A stretch of DNA of 64,000 nt from Micromonospora_G sp040676775. GTDB taxonomy: Bacteria; Actinomycetota; Actinomycetes; Mycobacteriales; Micromonosporaceae. The DNA is taken from assembly GCF_040676775.1 (NCBI RefSeq), contig NZ_JBFAPP010000002.1:372001-436000 (forward strand), read 5' to 3'. A program made the position numbers and the translations under genes. The notes beneath the pieces were generated by a model. That model was given only the letters and a program-made list of their open reading frames with translations. It did not search any database and had not been told where the DNA came from. Position 1 is the first letter of the stretch, and every line of letters begins with the position of its first letter. Positions 7,902 through 16,598 of this stretch are shown here, piece by piece.

Positions 7902-8549
7902 ATGCGGGTGGTGATCGCGGAGGATGCCGCGATGATGCGCGAAGGGCTGGTCCGGCTGCTCACCGACCGAGGTTTCGAGGTGTGCGCGGCGGTGGCCGAC
8001 GCGGATGCGTTGCGGTCCGCGGTTGCCGCCGACGTACCGAATGTAGCCATCGTCGACATCCGGATGCCGCCGACGCACACCGACGAGGGACTGCGCGCCG
8101 CGATCGACATCCGACGCGACCACCCCGACGTCGGTGTGCTGGTGTTCTCCCAGTACGTGGAGACCCGCTACGCGACCCGCCTGCTCGCCGACCGGCCGGC
8201 CGGCGTCGGATACCTGCTCAAGGACCGGGTCGCCGACGTCGCCGATTTCGTGGACGCGTTGACCCGGGTGGCATCAGGTGGCACCGCGCTGGATCCCGAG
8301 GTGGTCGGCCACCTGATGCGGGCCGGGCAGGACACGACCGGGGTGGCGTCGTTGACCCCACGGGAGCGTGAGGTGCTTTCGCTGATGGCCGAGGGACGAT
8401 CCAACGCCGGGATCGCGGCGGCGCTTGTCATCACTTCCGGAGTCGTAGAGAAACACGTGGCGAACATCTTCGCGAAACTCGGTTTGCCGTCCTCGGACAG
8501 CGACAACCGCCGGGTCCTGGCCGTCCTGCGCCACGTCAGCGGCGGCTGA
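7902..8549 (+). CDS. NarL/LuxR-family response regulator
   Basis: A 215-residue regulator. The receiver domain (1-120) has the acidic pair in VVIAEDAAM, phospho-acceptor Asp52 in AIVDIRMPP and the conserved Lys in GYLLKDRVAD. The C-terminal LuxR helix-turn-helix has LTPREREVLSLMAEGRSN and ITSGVVEKHVANIFAKLGL. ATG 7902 follows GGAGG at 7890-7894; an in-frame ATG at 7884 overlapping the kinase stop is the alternative. It is the cognate partner of the kinase and probably activates the exporter promoter. Confidence 0.95.
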   Translation: MRVVIAEDAAMMREGLVRLLTDRGFEVCAAVADADALRSAVAADVPNVAIVDIRMPPTHTDEGLRAAIDIRRDHPDVGVLVFSQYVETRYATRLLADRPAGVGYLLKDRVADVADFVDALTRVASGGTALDPEVVGHLMRAGQDTTGVASLTPREREVLSLMAEGRSNAGIAAALVITSGVVEKHVANIFAKLGLPSSDSDNRRVLAVLRHVSGG

Positions 8550-8883
8550 TGTCACCTGGGCTCGGGGCCTGCAAGGCCGCCGCGACCTGGACGACGTCCA
8601 GGTCGACCACGACCTCGTCCCCGTCCCACACGCCCCGCGACGCGATCGCCAGGCCGATCAACGCCAACGCGGCGGCGTCGGCACGCAGGTCGTACTCCTC
8701 GCGACTCTCCTCGCCGGTCTGACCCGGCTCGTCGCGCTCCCACGCGGCGACCGCCGCCTCCGCTACAGACCGGGGCAACCGTACGCTGACCCGACCGACC
8801 TGAGGGTCAAGGTGCGCCCCGATCGCAGCCAGCGCGGCACGGTCCTGTCGGTACCTCGTGTACTGCTGCTCCCGGTCGTCCAC
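8536..8883 (-). CDS. Hypothetical protein
   Basis: A 115-residue charged protein with no recognised domain. The middle reads PRSVAEAAVAAWERDEPGQT, then ADAAALALIGLAIASRGVW, then an acidic strand DGDEVVVDLDVVQVAAAL. It starts with GTG 25 nt after the aldo/keto reductase stop and probably belongs to the same leftward unit. Its 3' end overlaps the response regulator by 14 nt on the opposite strand. Confidence 0.6.
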   Translation of the reverse strand: MDDREQQYTRYRQDRAALAAIGAHLDPQVGRVSVRLPRSVAEAAVAAWERDEPGQTGEESREEYDLRADAAALALIGLAIASRGVWDGDEVVVDLDVVQVAAALQAPSPGDISRR

Positions 8884-8908
8884 GATCGCCGAGGGTATCG
8901 GGCGCGTA

Positions 8909-9907
8909 CTAGATGTTGGTCAGGCTCTCGGCGGCGTCGCTGTAGCGGCCGCCCTGGACCTGGATTTTGGACGCGGCGCTGTCGATCTCGGCGAGTTCGT
9001 CGGCGGACAGGTCGATGTCGGCGGCGGCCAGGTTCTCCTCCAGCCGGTGCGGCTTGGTGGTGCCGGGGATCGGGACGATCCACGGCTGCTGCGCCAGCAG
9101 CCAGGCCAGGGCGATCTGGCCGGGGGTGGCGCCCCTGCGCTCGCCGATGCCGGTGAGCAGGTCGACCACGGCCCGGTTGTGTTCGAGGGCGTCCGGCGCG
9201 AACCGCGGGATGCTGCTGCGGATGTCGTTGCTCGGGTCGAAGCTGGTCGACGCGGTGATGGTGCCGGTGAGGAAACCCCGGCCGAGCGGGCTGAACGGTA
9301 CGAAGCCGATGCCCAGCTCCGCGCACGTGGCGAGCACGTCCTCCTCGGGGCGACGCCACCACAGCGAATATTCGCTCTGCACGGCGGCCACCGGCTGGAC
9401 GGCGTGCGCGCGACGGATCGTGCCGGCCGCCGCCTCGGAGAGGCCGAAGTGTTTCACCTTGCCGGCCGCGATCAGCTCCCCGACCGTGCCCGCGACGTCC
9501 TCGATCGGCACCTGCGGGTCGACCCGGTGCTGGTAGTAGAGGTCGATGGTGTCGACACCGAGGCGCCGCAACGAGCCCTCGACGACCTTCCTGATGTGGT
9601 CGGGGCGGCTGATCACCCGCCCGGTCGACTTGAGTTCGACCTGATCGATGTCCCAGCCGAACTTGGTAGCGATCACGACCTGGTCGCGGTACGGCGCCAG
9701 CGCCTCACCGACAAGTTCCTCATTGACGTACGGGCCGTAGACCTCGGCGGTGTCGAAGAAGGTGACGCCACGGTCCACGGCGGCGCGGACCAGCGAGATC
9801 ATGTTCTGTCGGTCGGGCCGATCGCTGTATCCGCTGCTCATGCCCATGCAGCCGAGACCGATGGCGGAGACCTGGGGGCCGTTGGTGCCGAGGGTGCGCT
9901 TGTCCAT
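8909..9907 (-). CDS. Aldo/keto reductase
   Basis: A 332-residue NADPH-dependent reductase of the (beta/alpha)8 aldo/keto reductase family. Seen motifs: IGLGCMGMS near the start; catalytic Asp and Tyr in FFDTAEVYGPY; the catalytic Lys in VIATKFGWD; the active-site His in IDLYYQHRVDP; and the cofactor-binding IPGTTKPHRLEENLAA. The GCMGMS start and QHRVDP motif fit the AKR13-like group common in actinobacteria. The substrate is unknown. The hypothetical gene at 8536-8883 follows it closely. Confidence 0.93.
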   Translation of the reverse strand: MDKRTLGTNGPQVSAIGLGCMGMSSGYSDRPDRQNMISLVRAAVDRGVTFFDTAEVYGPYVNEELVGEALAPYRDQVVIATKFGWDIDQVELKSTGRVISRPDHIRKVVEGSLRRLGVDTIDLYYQHRVDPQVPIEDVAGTVGELIAAGKVKHFGLSEAAAGTIRRAHAVQPVAAVQSEYSLWWRRPEEDVLATCAELGIGFVPFSPLGRGFLTGTITASTSFDPSNDIRSSIPRFAPDALEHNRAVVDLLTGIGERRGATPGQIALAWLLAQQPWIVPIPGTTKPHRLEENLAAADIDLSADELAEIDSAASKIQVQGGRYSDAAESLTNI

Positions 9908-10103
9908 GGTTCAACACGGTAGTAGGCCGCGCGGATCGCCGGGAGTGTCCGGCAGGGCCTCCCAGCAGCGTCTCCGGCCGGGCATAGGACCTAGTTGATA
10001 TCCGAAGGACATTCACGATTGACCGGCCGGACAGTTCCGCCGGGCGCCCGTACACGTTTTGATCGAGGGTAGCGCGATCGTCACAAGGAGTGGAGTCATC
10101 GCC

Positions 10104-10301
10104 ATGAGCCGCAACCAGGAGCCGATCAACGCGGGCGTGATCCGTGCGTCCGCCGACCTCACCTGGCAGCAGCACCAGCCCGGTGGCAACAGCTGGCAAC
10201 CCGGCACCTGCCGGCAGTGCACCCGCGACGGTTGCCCCCAACTGACCTGGGCGACCCGCGTACGCGCCAGCGGCCTGGCGGCACAGCGCAACGTCGGGTG
10301 A
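10104..10301 (+). CDS. Small TCRQC-motif protein (copy 2 of 2)
   Basis: A 65-residue paralogue of the protein at 4251-4439: ASADLTWQQHQPGGNSW, then GTCRQCTRDGCPQLTWATRVR. ATG 10104 has GGAG at 10092-10095. The three cysteines suggest a small metal-binding or redox motif. Function unknown. Most of the reading frame is close to identical between the two copies, so the pair arose by a fairly recent duplication or by transfer of one copy. Confidence 0.65.
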   Translation: MSRNQEPINAGVIRASADLTWQQHQPGGNSWQPGTCRQCTRDGCPQLTWATRVRASGLAAQRNVG

Positions 10302-10362
10302 TCGGCCCGCCCACGGCTTGTCCGTCAACTCGTCCGCTGGTTCGCGTCGGTTGTCCCCGAGG

Positions 10363-10399
10363 CCTGCTGCACGTTGCCGGTGGGGGAGCGTGCAGCAGG
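10363..10399. terminator. Stem-loop between convergent genes
   Basis: An 11-bp perfect stem (CCTGCTGCACG at 10363-10373 with CGTGCAGCAGG at 10389-10399) and a 15-nt loop lie between the rightward TCRQC gene and the leftward DUF1036-like gene. A bidirectional terminator is likely. There is no U-tract, as is usual in high-GC actinomycetes. Confidence 0.6.
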
Positions 10400-10429
10400 G
10401 TGGTCCCGAGCAGGGGCAGCGGACGGGCG

Positions 10430-11068
10430 TCAGGGGGTCAGGTTGACGGTGTAGTTCTCCGCGCGGATGTCGACCCCGCGCAGGCCCAGGTGGCGGTCGC
10501 CGATGCGCTGGTTCCAGATGCACGAGTCGAAGGCGAAACCGGGCGCGAACATGGTCGGGTCCGAACCGGCCCAAAAGGCGCCGTCGGCGGCCTCGGCGAA
10601 AAAGTACGCGACCCTGACGTCGGTGATCAGGACCAGGGCGGTCTGCCCGGAGTCGAGGATCCACCAGCCACGGGTTCCCCAGATTCCCCAGGCCGAGCAG
10701 GTGACCGGGCTGTAGTAGGCGATGACCATCTGGATCCGGGGACCGTAGCTGTTGCGGAAGGACAGTCGTCGGGTCACGTTCACGCCCTGCTCCGGGCGCG
10801 CCTTCGGGTCGAACGGCGTACGGGCCGGGGTGATGCCGGGGGACTCGCTCACGTACAGGCCGGAGGGTTGGTCGGACCGGGCGGCGAGCGCGGGTGAGGG
10901 CGCGTCGCCGTACGCCCCGGTGGGGTCGGTACGCAGGAGGCCGCTGCTCGGGGTTGTTCCCGCTTCGGCTGCACCCGTGCTGAGGAGGCCGCCGGCACCC
11001 AGGCCGAGCAGGGCGCCCGTGCGGAGAACTGTTCGTCGGTTGATCGGCGCGTCGTCGGATCGGCTCAT
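10430..11068 (-). CDS. Tat-exported DUF1036-like protein
   Basis: A 212-residue secreted protein. The start at 11068 places a twin-arginine signal (INRRTVLRTGALLGLGAGG) at the N-terminus, cleaved near AAEAG; the frame is open further upstream but that part is not signal-like. The mature part (RRLSFRNSYGPRIQMVIAYY, then WGTRGWWILDSGQTALVLI, then RVAYFFAEAADG) has the pattern of DUF1036, a small beta domain found in exported proteins and of unknown function. Monocistronic, with a stem-loop just past its stop. Confidence 0.65.
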   Translation of the reverse strand: MSRSDDAPINRRTVLRTGALLGLGAGGLLSTGAAEAGTTPSSGLLRTDPTGAYGDAPSPALAARSDQPSGLYVSESPGITPARTPFDPKARPEQGVNVTRRLSFRNSYGPRIQMVIAYYSPVTCSAWGIWGTRGWWILDSGQTALVLITDVRVAYFFAEAADGAFWAGSDPTMFAPGFAFDSCIWNQRIGDRHLGLRGVDIRAENYTVNLTP

Positions 11069-11311
11069 TCGCCCATCGTCACGGGGCGCCGGGCTGTCCG
11101 AGCAGATCCCGGACGTACGACTCCGAGAGGCGATCCCGCTGGTGTACGGCTGGGTCGTCGGCCGCGTCGCGCTGATCGTCGGCTGGCCGTGCACACTGTC
11201 AACGGTGTGGTCGTGCGCCCCGAGCAGCTGACGATCAACGACGCGGACCTACTCTATCCCCTGCGGTCGGGCCGGTTCGGCCAGCGGTTGGCGCCGGCAG
11301 CAGGTCGGTGA

Positions 11312-11767
11312 TCAGCGCCCCTGCGCCTGTACGTCGCCGTCGGCGCGGGCTCCGGCGGCGCGGAGGGTGCCGATGGTGGCGCCGAGGTGTTCGAGGTCGC
11401 GCTTCGGCAGCGCCGATCCGAGCCGTACGTCGAGTTCGTTCTCGACCGTGGCGGTGGCCTCGGCGAGCAGGGATTCACCTGCGGGGGTCAGCTCGATGAT
11501 CGAGGAGCGCCGGTCCACGGGGTGCGGTCGGCGTACGCACAGCCCGTTCGCCTCGATCCGGTCGACGCTCTTGCTGGCGGCCCCGACCGTGATCGACACC
11601 TCGCGGGCGAGGTCGTACACCCGGCACCCCTCGGTACGGGCGATCACCTGCATCAGGTCGTACCTGCCCAGCGGGAGATCGAACTCGGCGCGCAGACGCT
11701 GGTCGACCGCGTTCCACATCTCGGTCTCCAGGCGTACCAGGTCGGTGAAGAGCTGCTTGAGATCCAT
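11312..11767 (-). CDS. MarR family transcriptional regulator
   Basis: A 151-residue winged-helix regulator. Helix-turn-helix around residues 50-72 (VYDLAREVSITVGAASKSVD) and wing RRPHPVDRRSSIIELT are typical of MarR; TPAGESLLAEATATVENEL follows the wing. It diverges from an esterase gene across 114 nt that contain an ATTCC-N2-GGAAT element, so it probably represses that gene and itself and responds to a small lipophilic ligand. Confidence 0.9.
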   Translation of the reverse strand: MDLKQLFTDLVRLETEMWNAVDQRLRAEFDLPLGRYDLMQVIARTEGCRVYDLAREVSITVGAASKSVDRIEANGLCVRRPHPVDRRSSIIELTPAGESLLAEATATVENELDVRLGSALPKRDLEHLGATIGTLRAAGARADGDVQAQGR

Positions 11768-11781
11768 CACACCGCACTTAG

Positions 11782-11809
11782 ATTCCGTGGAATTAACTTC
11801 CGTGGCAAC
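11782..11809. promoter_or_regulatory. Candidate MarR operator
   Basis: ATTCCGTGGAAT at 11782-11793 is an inverted repeat (ATTCC/GGAAT). The half TTCCGTGG recurs a few bases on, near 11798-11806, as a direct repeat. The site lies just upstream of the MarR start at 11767, in the divergent promoter region shared with the esterase. Confidence 0.5.
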
Positions 11810-11881
11810 TTGTTGGGCCGGAGGCACCACCACGTCGAGTCTAGGTAGTGAGCCCCTCACGGGGTCGGATGGAGATGGATC

Positions 11882-12763
11882 ATGAGCAGGGAACAGCGGA
11901 TCGCGCTCGACCAGATGATCCGGCAGGCCCCGGCGCGGGAGGGCCTGGCCGAACAGCGGGCCGGGTACGACCAGCTGATGCGGGCGCTGCCGCTGGCCGA
12001 GGGAGCCCGGACGAAGGTGTCGACGCTCGGCGGCGTACCCGTGGTCGACATCGAGCGGACCGGGGCCGAGGACGTCATCCTCTACCTGCACGGCGGCGCG
12101 TACACGCTGGGCAGCGCGGAGGCGTTCGCGGGGCTCTCGTCCGACCTCGGCCGCCGGGCAGGGGCGCGGGTGGTCAACGTCGACTACCGGTTGGCGCCGG
12201 AGCACCCGTACCCGGCGGCGCTCGAAGACGCGGTGGCCGCGTACCGGGGGCTGCTCGACAGCGGCGTACCGGCGAACCGGATCGCGATCGCCGGAGACTC
12301 GGCGGGCGGTGGTCTGGCCCTGGCAACCCTGGTGAGGCTGAGAGGCGAGGGCATTGCGCTGCCGGTCGCGGCCTTCGTGATCTCGCCGTGGGCCGACCTG
12401 ACTCTGAGCGGGGCGAGCATGAGCGCCAAGCGCGCGGCCGAACCGATCCTCAGCGAGGAAAACCTGCGGGAGCGGGCCGCCGGGTACGCCGGCAGCCACA
12501 GTGTCAAAGACCCGCTGATCAGCCCCGTGTTCGCGGACCTCGCCGGGCTGCCGCCGCTGCTGATCCAGGTCGGGTCGAACGAGATCCTGCTCGACGACGC
12601 GACCCGGCTCGCCACCGTGGCGGCGAGCGCCGACGTCGCGGTGACGCTCGAGGTGACACCGGAGGTGCCGCACGTGTTCCACTCGTTCGCGGCCGTACTC
12701 GGTGAGGCCGACGCCGCTCTGGGCAGGGCGGGCGACTTCCTGCGCGCCCACTTCACGGCATAG
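11882..12763 (+). CDS. Alpha/beta hydrolase, hormone-sensitive-lipase-type esterase
   Basis: A 293-residue cytoplasmic esterase. The HGGAY oxyanion-hole motif follows VILYL; the nucleophile Ser sits in IAGDSAGGGLAL; the acid Asp is in the SNEILLDDATRL region; and the His is in EVPHVFHSF. This is the classic HSL (family IV) layout for hydrolysis of short-chain esters. It diverges from a MarR repressor and is probably induced by the ligand of that regulator. Confidence 0.92.
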   Translation: MSREQRIALDQMIRQAPAREGLAEQRAGYDQLMRALPLAEGARTKVSTLGGVPVVDIERTGAEDVILYLHGGAYTLGSAEAFAGLSSDLGRRAGARVVNVDYRLAPEHPYPAALEDAVAAYRGLLDSGVPANRIAIAGDSAGGGLALATLVRLRGEGIALPVAAFVISPWADLTLSGASMSAKRAAEPILSEENLRERAAGYAGSHSVKDPLISPVFADLAGLPPLLIQVGSNEILLDDATRLATVAASADVAVTLEVTPEVPHVFHSFAAVLGEADAALGRAGDFLRAHFTA

Positions 12764-12779
12764 CGCACGGGGGAGAGGC

Positions 12780-12813
12780 GGCGGCGCGGGGACGACGTTG
12801 GCCCCGCGCCGCC
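12780..12813. terminator. Strong GC-rich stem-loop between convergent genes
   Basis: A 12-bp perfect stem (GGCGGCGCGGGG at 12780-12791 with CCCCGCGCCGCC at 12802-12813) and a 10-nt loop sit between the esterase stop (12763) and the stop of the large secreted protein (12824). It can serve both strands. Confidence 0.75.
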
Positions 12814-12823
12814 GGGTCCGGCC

Positions 12824-15800
12824 TCAGCTCTGAGGCTCGATCCAGATGTTGCGGTAACGGACGTTGGCGCCAGCGTCGCCGTGGTCCTGGAGCTTGATCG
12901 GACCGATCGCCGGGCTCTCGGCGGCACCGCCACCGGTCGAACCGTCGATCTCCACGTTGTTGTGCACGGTCACGCCGTTCCAGACCACGGTCACCCGGGC
13001 GTTCTCGGTCTTGGTGGTCCCGTTCCACCGGGCCGCCCGGAACGTGATCTCGTACGTCTGCCAGGTCTCCGGCGCCGTCGCCCGGTTACTGTCCGGGGCC
13101 CGCTTCTGGTAGAAACCGCCGCACTCGTTGTCGGCCGGGGTGGTGTCGCCGAACGAGTCCAGCACCTGCAACTCGTACCGGTCCTGGAGGTAGATGCCGC
13201 TGTTGCCGCGCGCCTGGCCGGTGACCTCCGGCGGCAGGTTCGGGATCCAGAACTCGGCGTGCAGCTTGAAGTCGCCGAAGCTCTGCTTCGTACGCAGATC
13301 GCCACCGAGCACCTCGGCCGAACCGTTCGACACCGGCCAGGTCGGCGCGGCCCCGTTGGTGTGCTCCCAGTTCGCCGACAGGTTCGTGCCGTCGAACAGG
13401 TTGATCCGGGTCGGCGGCGCCGCGGTGCCGTACGCCTCGAACTCGTAGATCCGGGCCGCGTTGTCGGTGGTGCTCGTCGCCGCGGTGATGTTCAGCCGGA
13501 CGTAGCGGGCCTGGACCGCGGTGATGTTGTGGGTGGTGGTCGAGGCGGTGTTGCCGGTGACCGTGGCCGCCGTCGACCAGGTGGTGCCGTTGGTGCTGGT
13601 CGCGATCGTGAAGTCACGCGTGTTCCAGGCGGTGTTCTCCCCGCCCGCGCCCGCGTGCGCGACCACGAAACGGCTCACCGACTGGGCCTGTCCCAGATCT
13701 ACCTGGAGCCACTTCGAGGCACCGAGCGAACACCACTTGTCGGTGCCGCCGCCGGTGACGCTGCCGTTGACCGCCTTCGCCGGGGCCTCGTTGGCGTTGC
13801 ACGAGGAGTCGGCGGTGGCCGGTTTGCCCAGCGCCAGGTTCGTGGTCGGCGGCGGAGCCGACCCGCCGTACGCCTCGAATTCGTAGATCCGGGCGGCGTT
13901 GCCGCCGGCCTGCTCACCCGCGGTGATGTTCACCCGGACGTACCTTGCCTGGACCGGGGTGATGTTGTGGGTGGTGGTCGAGGCGGTGTTGCCGGTGACC
14001 GTGGCGACCGTCGACCAGGTGGTGCCGTTGGTACTGGTCGCGAGGGTGAAGTCGCGGGTGTTCCAGGACGCCTGCTCACCACCGGCCCCGGCGTGCTGGA
14101 GCACCAGCCGGTTCACCGTCTGGGCCTGGCCCAGGTCGACCTGGAGCCACTTCGAGGTGCCGGTCGAACACCACTTGTCCAGCACACCGCCGGTGACGCT
14201 GCCGTTGACCGCCTTCGCCGGGCCCTCGTCGGCCTTGCACGACGAGTCGGCGGTGGCCACCTTGCCCAGCGCCAGGTTCGGCTGGGCGGCGGTGCCGGGA
14301 ATGTTGTTCAGGGTGTACCAGGCCTCGGTGCTCCACAGCGACTGGCCGGTGTTCGAGGTGAACGGGCGGGGCGAACGGACGTACACCACCCGGTCGGGTT
14401 GCAGACCGTTGATCACCAGGTTGACTCGTCTGCCGTCCGCCGACAGGGTCGCCGACGAGACGGTCAGGGTCTGCAGGTTCAGCTTCGGGCCGCCGTACGC
14501 CGCGGTCGGCTGGTAGCGCCACTGCTGCACCTTGTACGAGGTGGCCAGCGCCGCCGCGGTCGCCGCCGACAGGGGCTGGGTGTACTCCATCTCGAAACCG
14601 GTGGCCGTCGCCCGCATCGCCAGGATGTCGAACGTGTTCGCCCCGTTCGGGGTCAGCTTCTGCAATCCGTAGCTGAGCTTGCCCTCCTGGCCCCAGTTGC
14701 CGCCCGCACCGAGCCCACCGGCGTAGATCGCGCCGTCCGGCCCCTGGGTCAGCTCGGTGACCCCCGCCTCCAGGCCCTGCGTCAACCGGAACAGGGCGCC
14801 CTGGTACTCGCCGTTGACCTTCTCCAGGTACGCCCGCTGGATCCCGCCGTACGTCACGTCGGAGATCAGCATCTGGCCGGCGAAGGTGCCGGTGTTCAGG
14901 TAGACCGGGGTGCTCGGCGAGTTCGCGATCTCGTTCTGCGGCATCCACAGCACCGGCTGGGTCACCGGACGGGAGTCGAACGGGCCCGCCGGGTTCATGT
15001 AGTGGTTGAAGAACCGGTCCTGCTTGACGTGCAGCAGCTTCGACGACGGCAGCCAACCGCCCTGGTTGTCGGTGACGAAGATGCCGCCCTCCGGACCCCA
15101 GCCGATGCCGTGCGGCGTACGCAGACCGCCTGCGACGTAACTGACCGCCCCGGTGGTCCGGTTCACCTTGATGGTGGTGCCCCGGTTCGGGGCCGGCTGC
15201 GGGTCGGTGGTGTTCCCGCCCAGGTTGATCGAGACGGAGAGGTTCAGGTAGAAGAACCCGTCCTGGTAGAGCAGGCCGAAGCCGAACTCATGGAAGTTAC
15301 CGCCGAACGGCCAGGTCGCGACCGTACGGTAGTCGTCGGTCACCCCGTCGCCGTTGGTGTCGTTGAGTTCGGTCAGCCGGTGTTTCTCCGACACGTAGAT
15401 CTTGCCGTCCACGATCTTGATGCCCTGGGGTTCCCGTAGCCCGCTCGCCACCCGTTGCGTGGTCACCTGGCCCGGCCCGGTGTTGCCGGTGGTGTTGCCC
15501 AGGATCCAGACCTCGCCGAGCAGGTTGTCGGTGCCGCCCCAGGTGGTGATCGCCAGCCGGCCGTCGGGGAAGAAGTCCATCCCGGTGACCTGCGGCTGGA
15601 AGCCGTTCGGGCGCAGGTTCGTCAGGTTGTAGCTCGGGTGCACCGAGGTCAGCGGCAGCCCGTCGCCGGGGGTGTCGGTGCTCGCCTCGCACTGCTTCTG
15701 GCCGGGGGCGGTCACCCGTACGACGCCGGAGTCGGTGCTGAGCACCGAGTTGGGCACCAGCACGTACGACGAGGCGCCCGGCGGCTGCCAGTGCAGGGTG

Positions 15801-16330
15801 ATCTGCTGGTCGGCGCCGCGCTCGAAGTGGTCGATGCGCAGCGAGTGGTAACCCGCGGTCAGGGTGATCGAGCCGTCGACCGGCGGGTTCGCGCCGTGCA
15901 GCCCGTCGTGGTCGATCACCACGGTGCTGTCGATGGTCAGCCGTGACCCGTCGTCACTGAAAAGCCGGAAGTTGTACGCGCCCGCCTGGGGAACGTTGAT
16001 GTTGCCGATCACCTGGGTGACGAAGTTGTCGGCGATCCCGCCGAAGTCCGCGGTGGTGGTCCAGTTGATCGTCGGCATCAGCTTGTCGACGTTCGGGGTC
16101 TGCCCCGGCTTGAGTACGCAGATCTCCTCCAGCGGCACCTGCACGTCGAAGACCCGCAGCGTGACGCCGGGTTCCTGCGGCGGCGGGGCCAGCGCCGACA
16201 GTGGGCCTGTGGCGTGGACCGGCGCGGCGGCACGGATCGGGCCCGCCGAGGCGGGCGAGGGCAGGGTGGCGGGTATTACCAGGGCGAGGGAGGCAACTGC
16301 GAGGGCATGGCGAAGCCATCGTCTGTCCAT
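12824..16330 (-). CDS. Large secreted multidomain protein: PA14, beta-propeller, two F5/8C modules, DUF1080
   Basis: About 1168 residues. An N-terminal Sec signal (RHALAVASLALVIPATLPSP) is followed by a PA14 domain near residues 55-185 (DDGSRLTIDSTVVIDHDGLH), a sorbosone-dehydrogenase-like propeller near 225-680 (GMDFFPDGRLAITTWGG), two discoidin/F5-8C (CBM32-like) modules near 680-823 and 830-967 (NLALGK-A-TADSSC), and a C-terminal 3-keto-disaccharide hydrolase-like DUF1080 domain near 977-1166 (LFDGTNLSANWEH, GNSGIYLQDRYELQVL). Known members bind or process sugars and glycans outside the cell; the substrate is unknown. The start at 16330 places the signal peptide at the N-terminus. It lies downstream of another exported enzyme, after a terminator. 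Confidence 0.85.
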   Translation of the reverse strand: MDRRWLRHALAVASLALVIPATLPSPASAGPIRAAAPVHATGPLSALAPPPQEPGVTLRVFDVQVPLEEICVLKPGQTPNVDKLMPTINWTTTADFGGIADNFVTQVIGNINVPQAGAYNFRLFSDDGSRLTIDSTVVIDHDGLHGANPPVDGSITLTAGYHSLRIDHFERGADQQITLHWQPPGASSYVLVPNSVLSTDSGVVRVTAPGQKQCEASTDTPGDGLPLTSVHPSYNLTNLRPNGFQPQVTGMDFFPDGRLAITTWGGTDNLLGEVWILGNTTGNTGPGQVTTQRVASGLREPQGIKIVDGKIYVSEKHRLTELNDTNGDGVTDDYRTVATWPFGGNFHEFGFGLLYQDGFFYLNLSVSINLGGNTTDPQPAPNRGTTIKVNRTTGAVSYVAGGLRTPHGIGWGPEGGIFVTDNQGGWLPSSKLLHVKQDRFFNHYMNPAGPFDSRPVTQPVLWMPQNEIANSPSTPVYLNTGTFAGQMLISDVTYGGIQRAYLEKVNGEYQGALFRLTQGLEAGVTELTQGPDGAIYAGGLGAGGNWGQEGKLSYGLQKLTPNGANTFDILAMRATATGFEMEYTQPLSAATAAALATSYKVQQWRYQPTAAYGGPKLNLQTLTVSSATLSADGRRVNLVINGLQPDRVVYVRSPRPFTSNTGQSLWSTEAWYTLNNIPGTAAQPNLALGKVATADSSCKADEGPAKAVNGSVTGGVLDKWCSTGTSKWLQVDLGQAQTVNRLVLQHAGAGGEQASWNTRDFTLATSTNGTTWSTVATVTGNTASTTTHNITPVQARYVRVNITAGEQAGGNAARIYEFEAYGGSAPPPTTNLALGKPATADSSCNANEAPAKAVNGSVTGGGTDKWCSLGASKWLQVDLGQAQSVSRFVVAHAGAGGENTAWNTRDFTIATSTNGTTWSTAATVTGNTASTTTHNITAVQARYVRLNITAATSTTDNAARIYEFEAYGTAAPPTRINLFDGTNLSANWEHTNGAAPTWPVSNGSAEVLGGDLRTKQSFGDFKLHAEFWIPNLPPEVTGQARGNSGIYLQDRYELQVLDSFGDTTPADNECGGFYQKRAPDSNRATAPETWQTYEITFRAARWNGTTKTENARVTVVWNGVTVHNNVEIDGSTGGGAAESPAIGPIKLQDHGDAGANVRYRNIWIEPQS
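13521..14004. repeat. Internal duplication of F5/8C-module DNA, 438-nt period
   Basis: A stretch of about 46 nt at 13521-13566 recurs unchanged at 13959-14004, within the two discoidin-like modules of the large secreted protein. The period is 438 nt (146 residues). This is a recent in-frame module duplication and a possible site for recombination that would change module number. Confidence 0.8.
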
Positions 16331-16504
16331 GGTGTCTCCTGGGCGCGGTGGGACGGGACGGTCCACATGCGACGCCCCGTCGAGGACTGGCCCGGAGACA
16401 CCGACTCGGAGGCCAGCCACGCCGACGATGTAACTTCGCCGATACGTCGCGCTGAGGTTGGCGTCACACTAATCGACACGCGTCGAATTCGCTACGCCTT
16501 TCGC

Positions 16505-16530
16505 GTCGATCGGCACAACTTCCGATCGAC
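16505..16530. promoter_or_regulatory. Inverted repeat upstream of the large secreted-protein gene
   Basis: GTCGATCGG at 16505-16513 and CCGATCGAC at 16522-16530 form perfect 9-bp arms around 8 nt, about 175 nt upstream of the leftward start at 16330. It may be an operator for that gene. It is separate from the terminator at 16551-16588. Confidence 0.35.
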
Positions 16531-16550
16531 GGATACAAAAGTCTCCGGTG

Positions 16551-16588
16551 GCTCGCCCCGCCGACCGGCACGGGCCGGCGGGGCGAGC
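16551..16588 (-). terminator. Stem-loop terminator after the metallohydrolase gene
   Basis: A 13-bp perfect stem (GCTCGCCCCGCCG at 16551-16563 with CGGCGGGGCGAGC at 16576-16588) and a 12-nt loop lie 10 nt past the leftward stop at 16599. Confidence 0.75.
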
Positions 16589-16598
16589 GGCACAGGAC

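Noticed and set aside
13521..14004. CRISPR-like or mobile repeat
   Set aside because: The repeats are in-frame coding copies of a protein module at a 438-nt period, not short spaced repeats.
12881..15439. 852-codon plus-strand frame inside the large secreted-protein gene
   Set aside because: Antisense shadow. The minus strand encodes recognisable PA14, F5/8C and DUF1080 domains.
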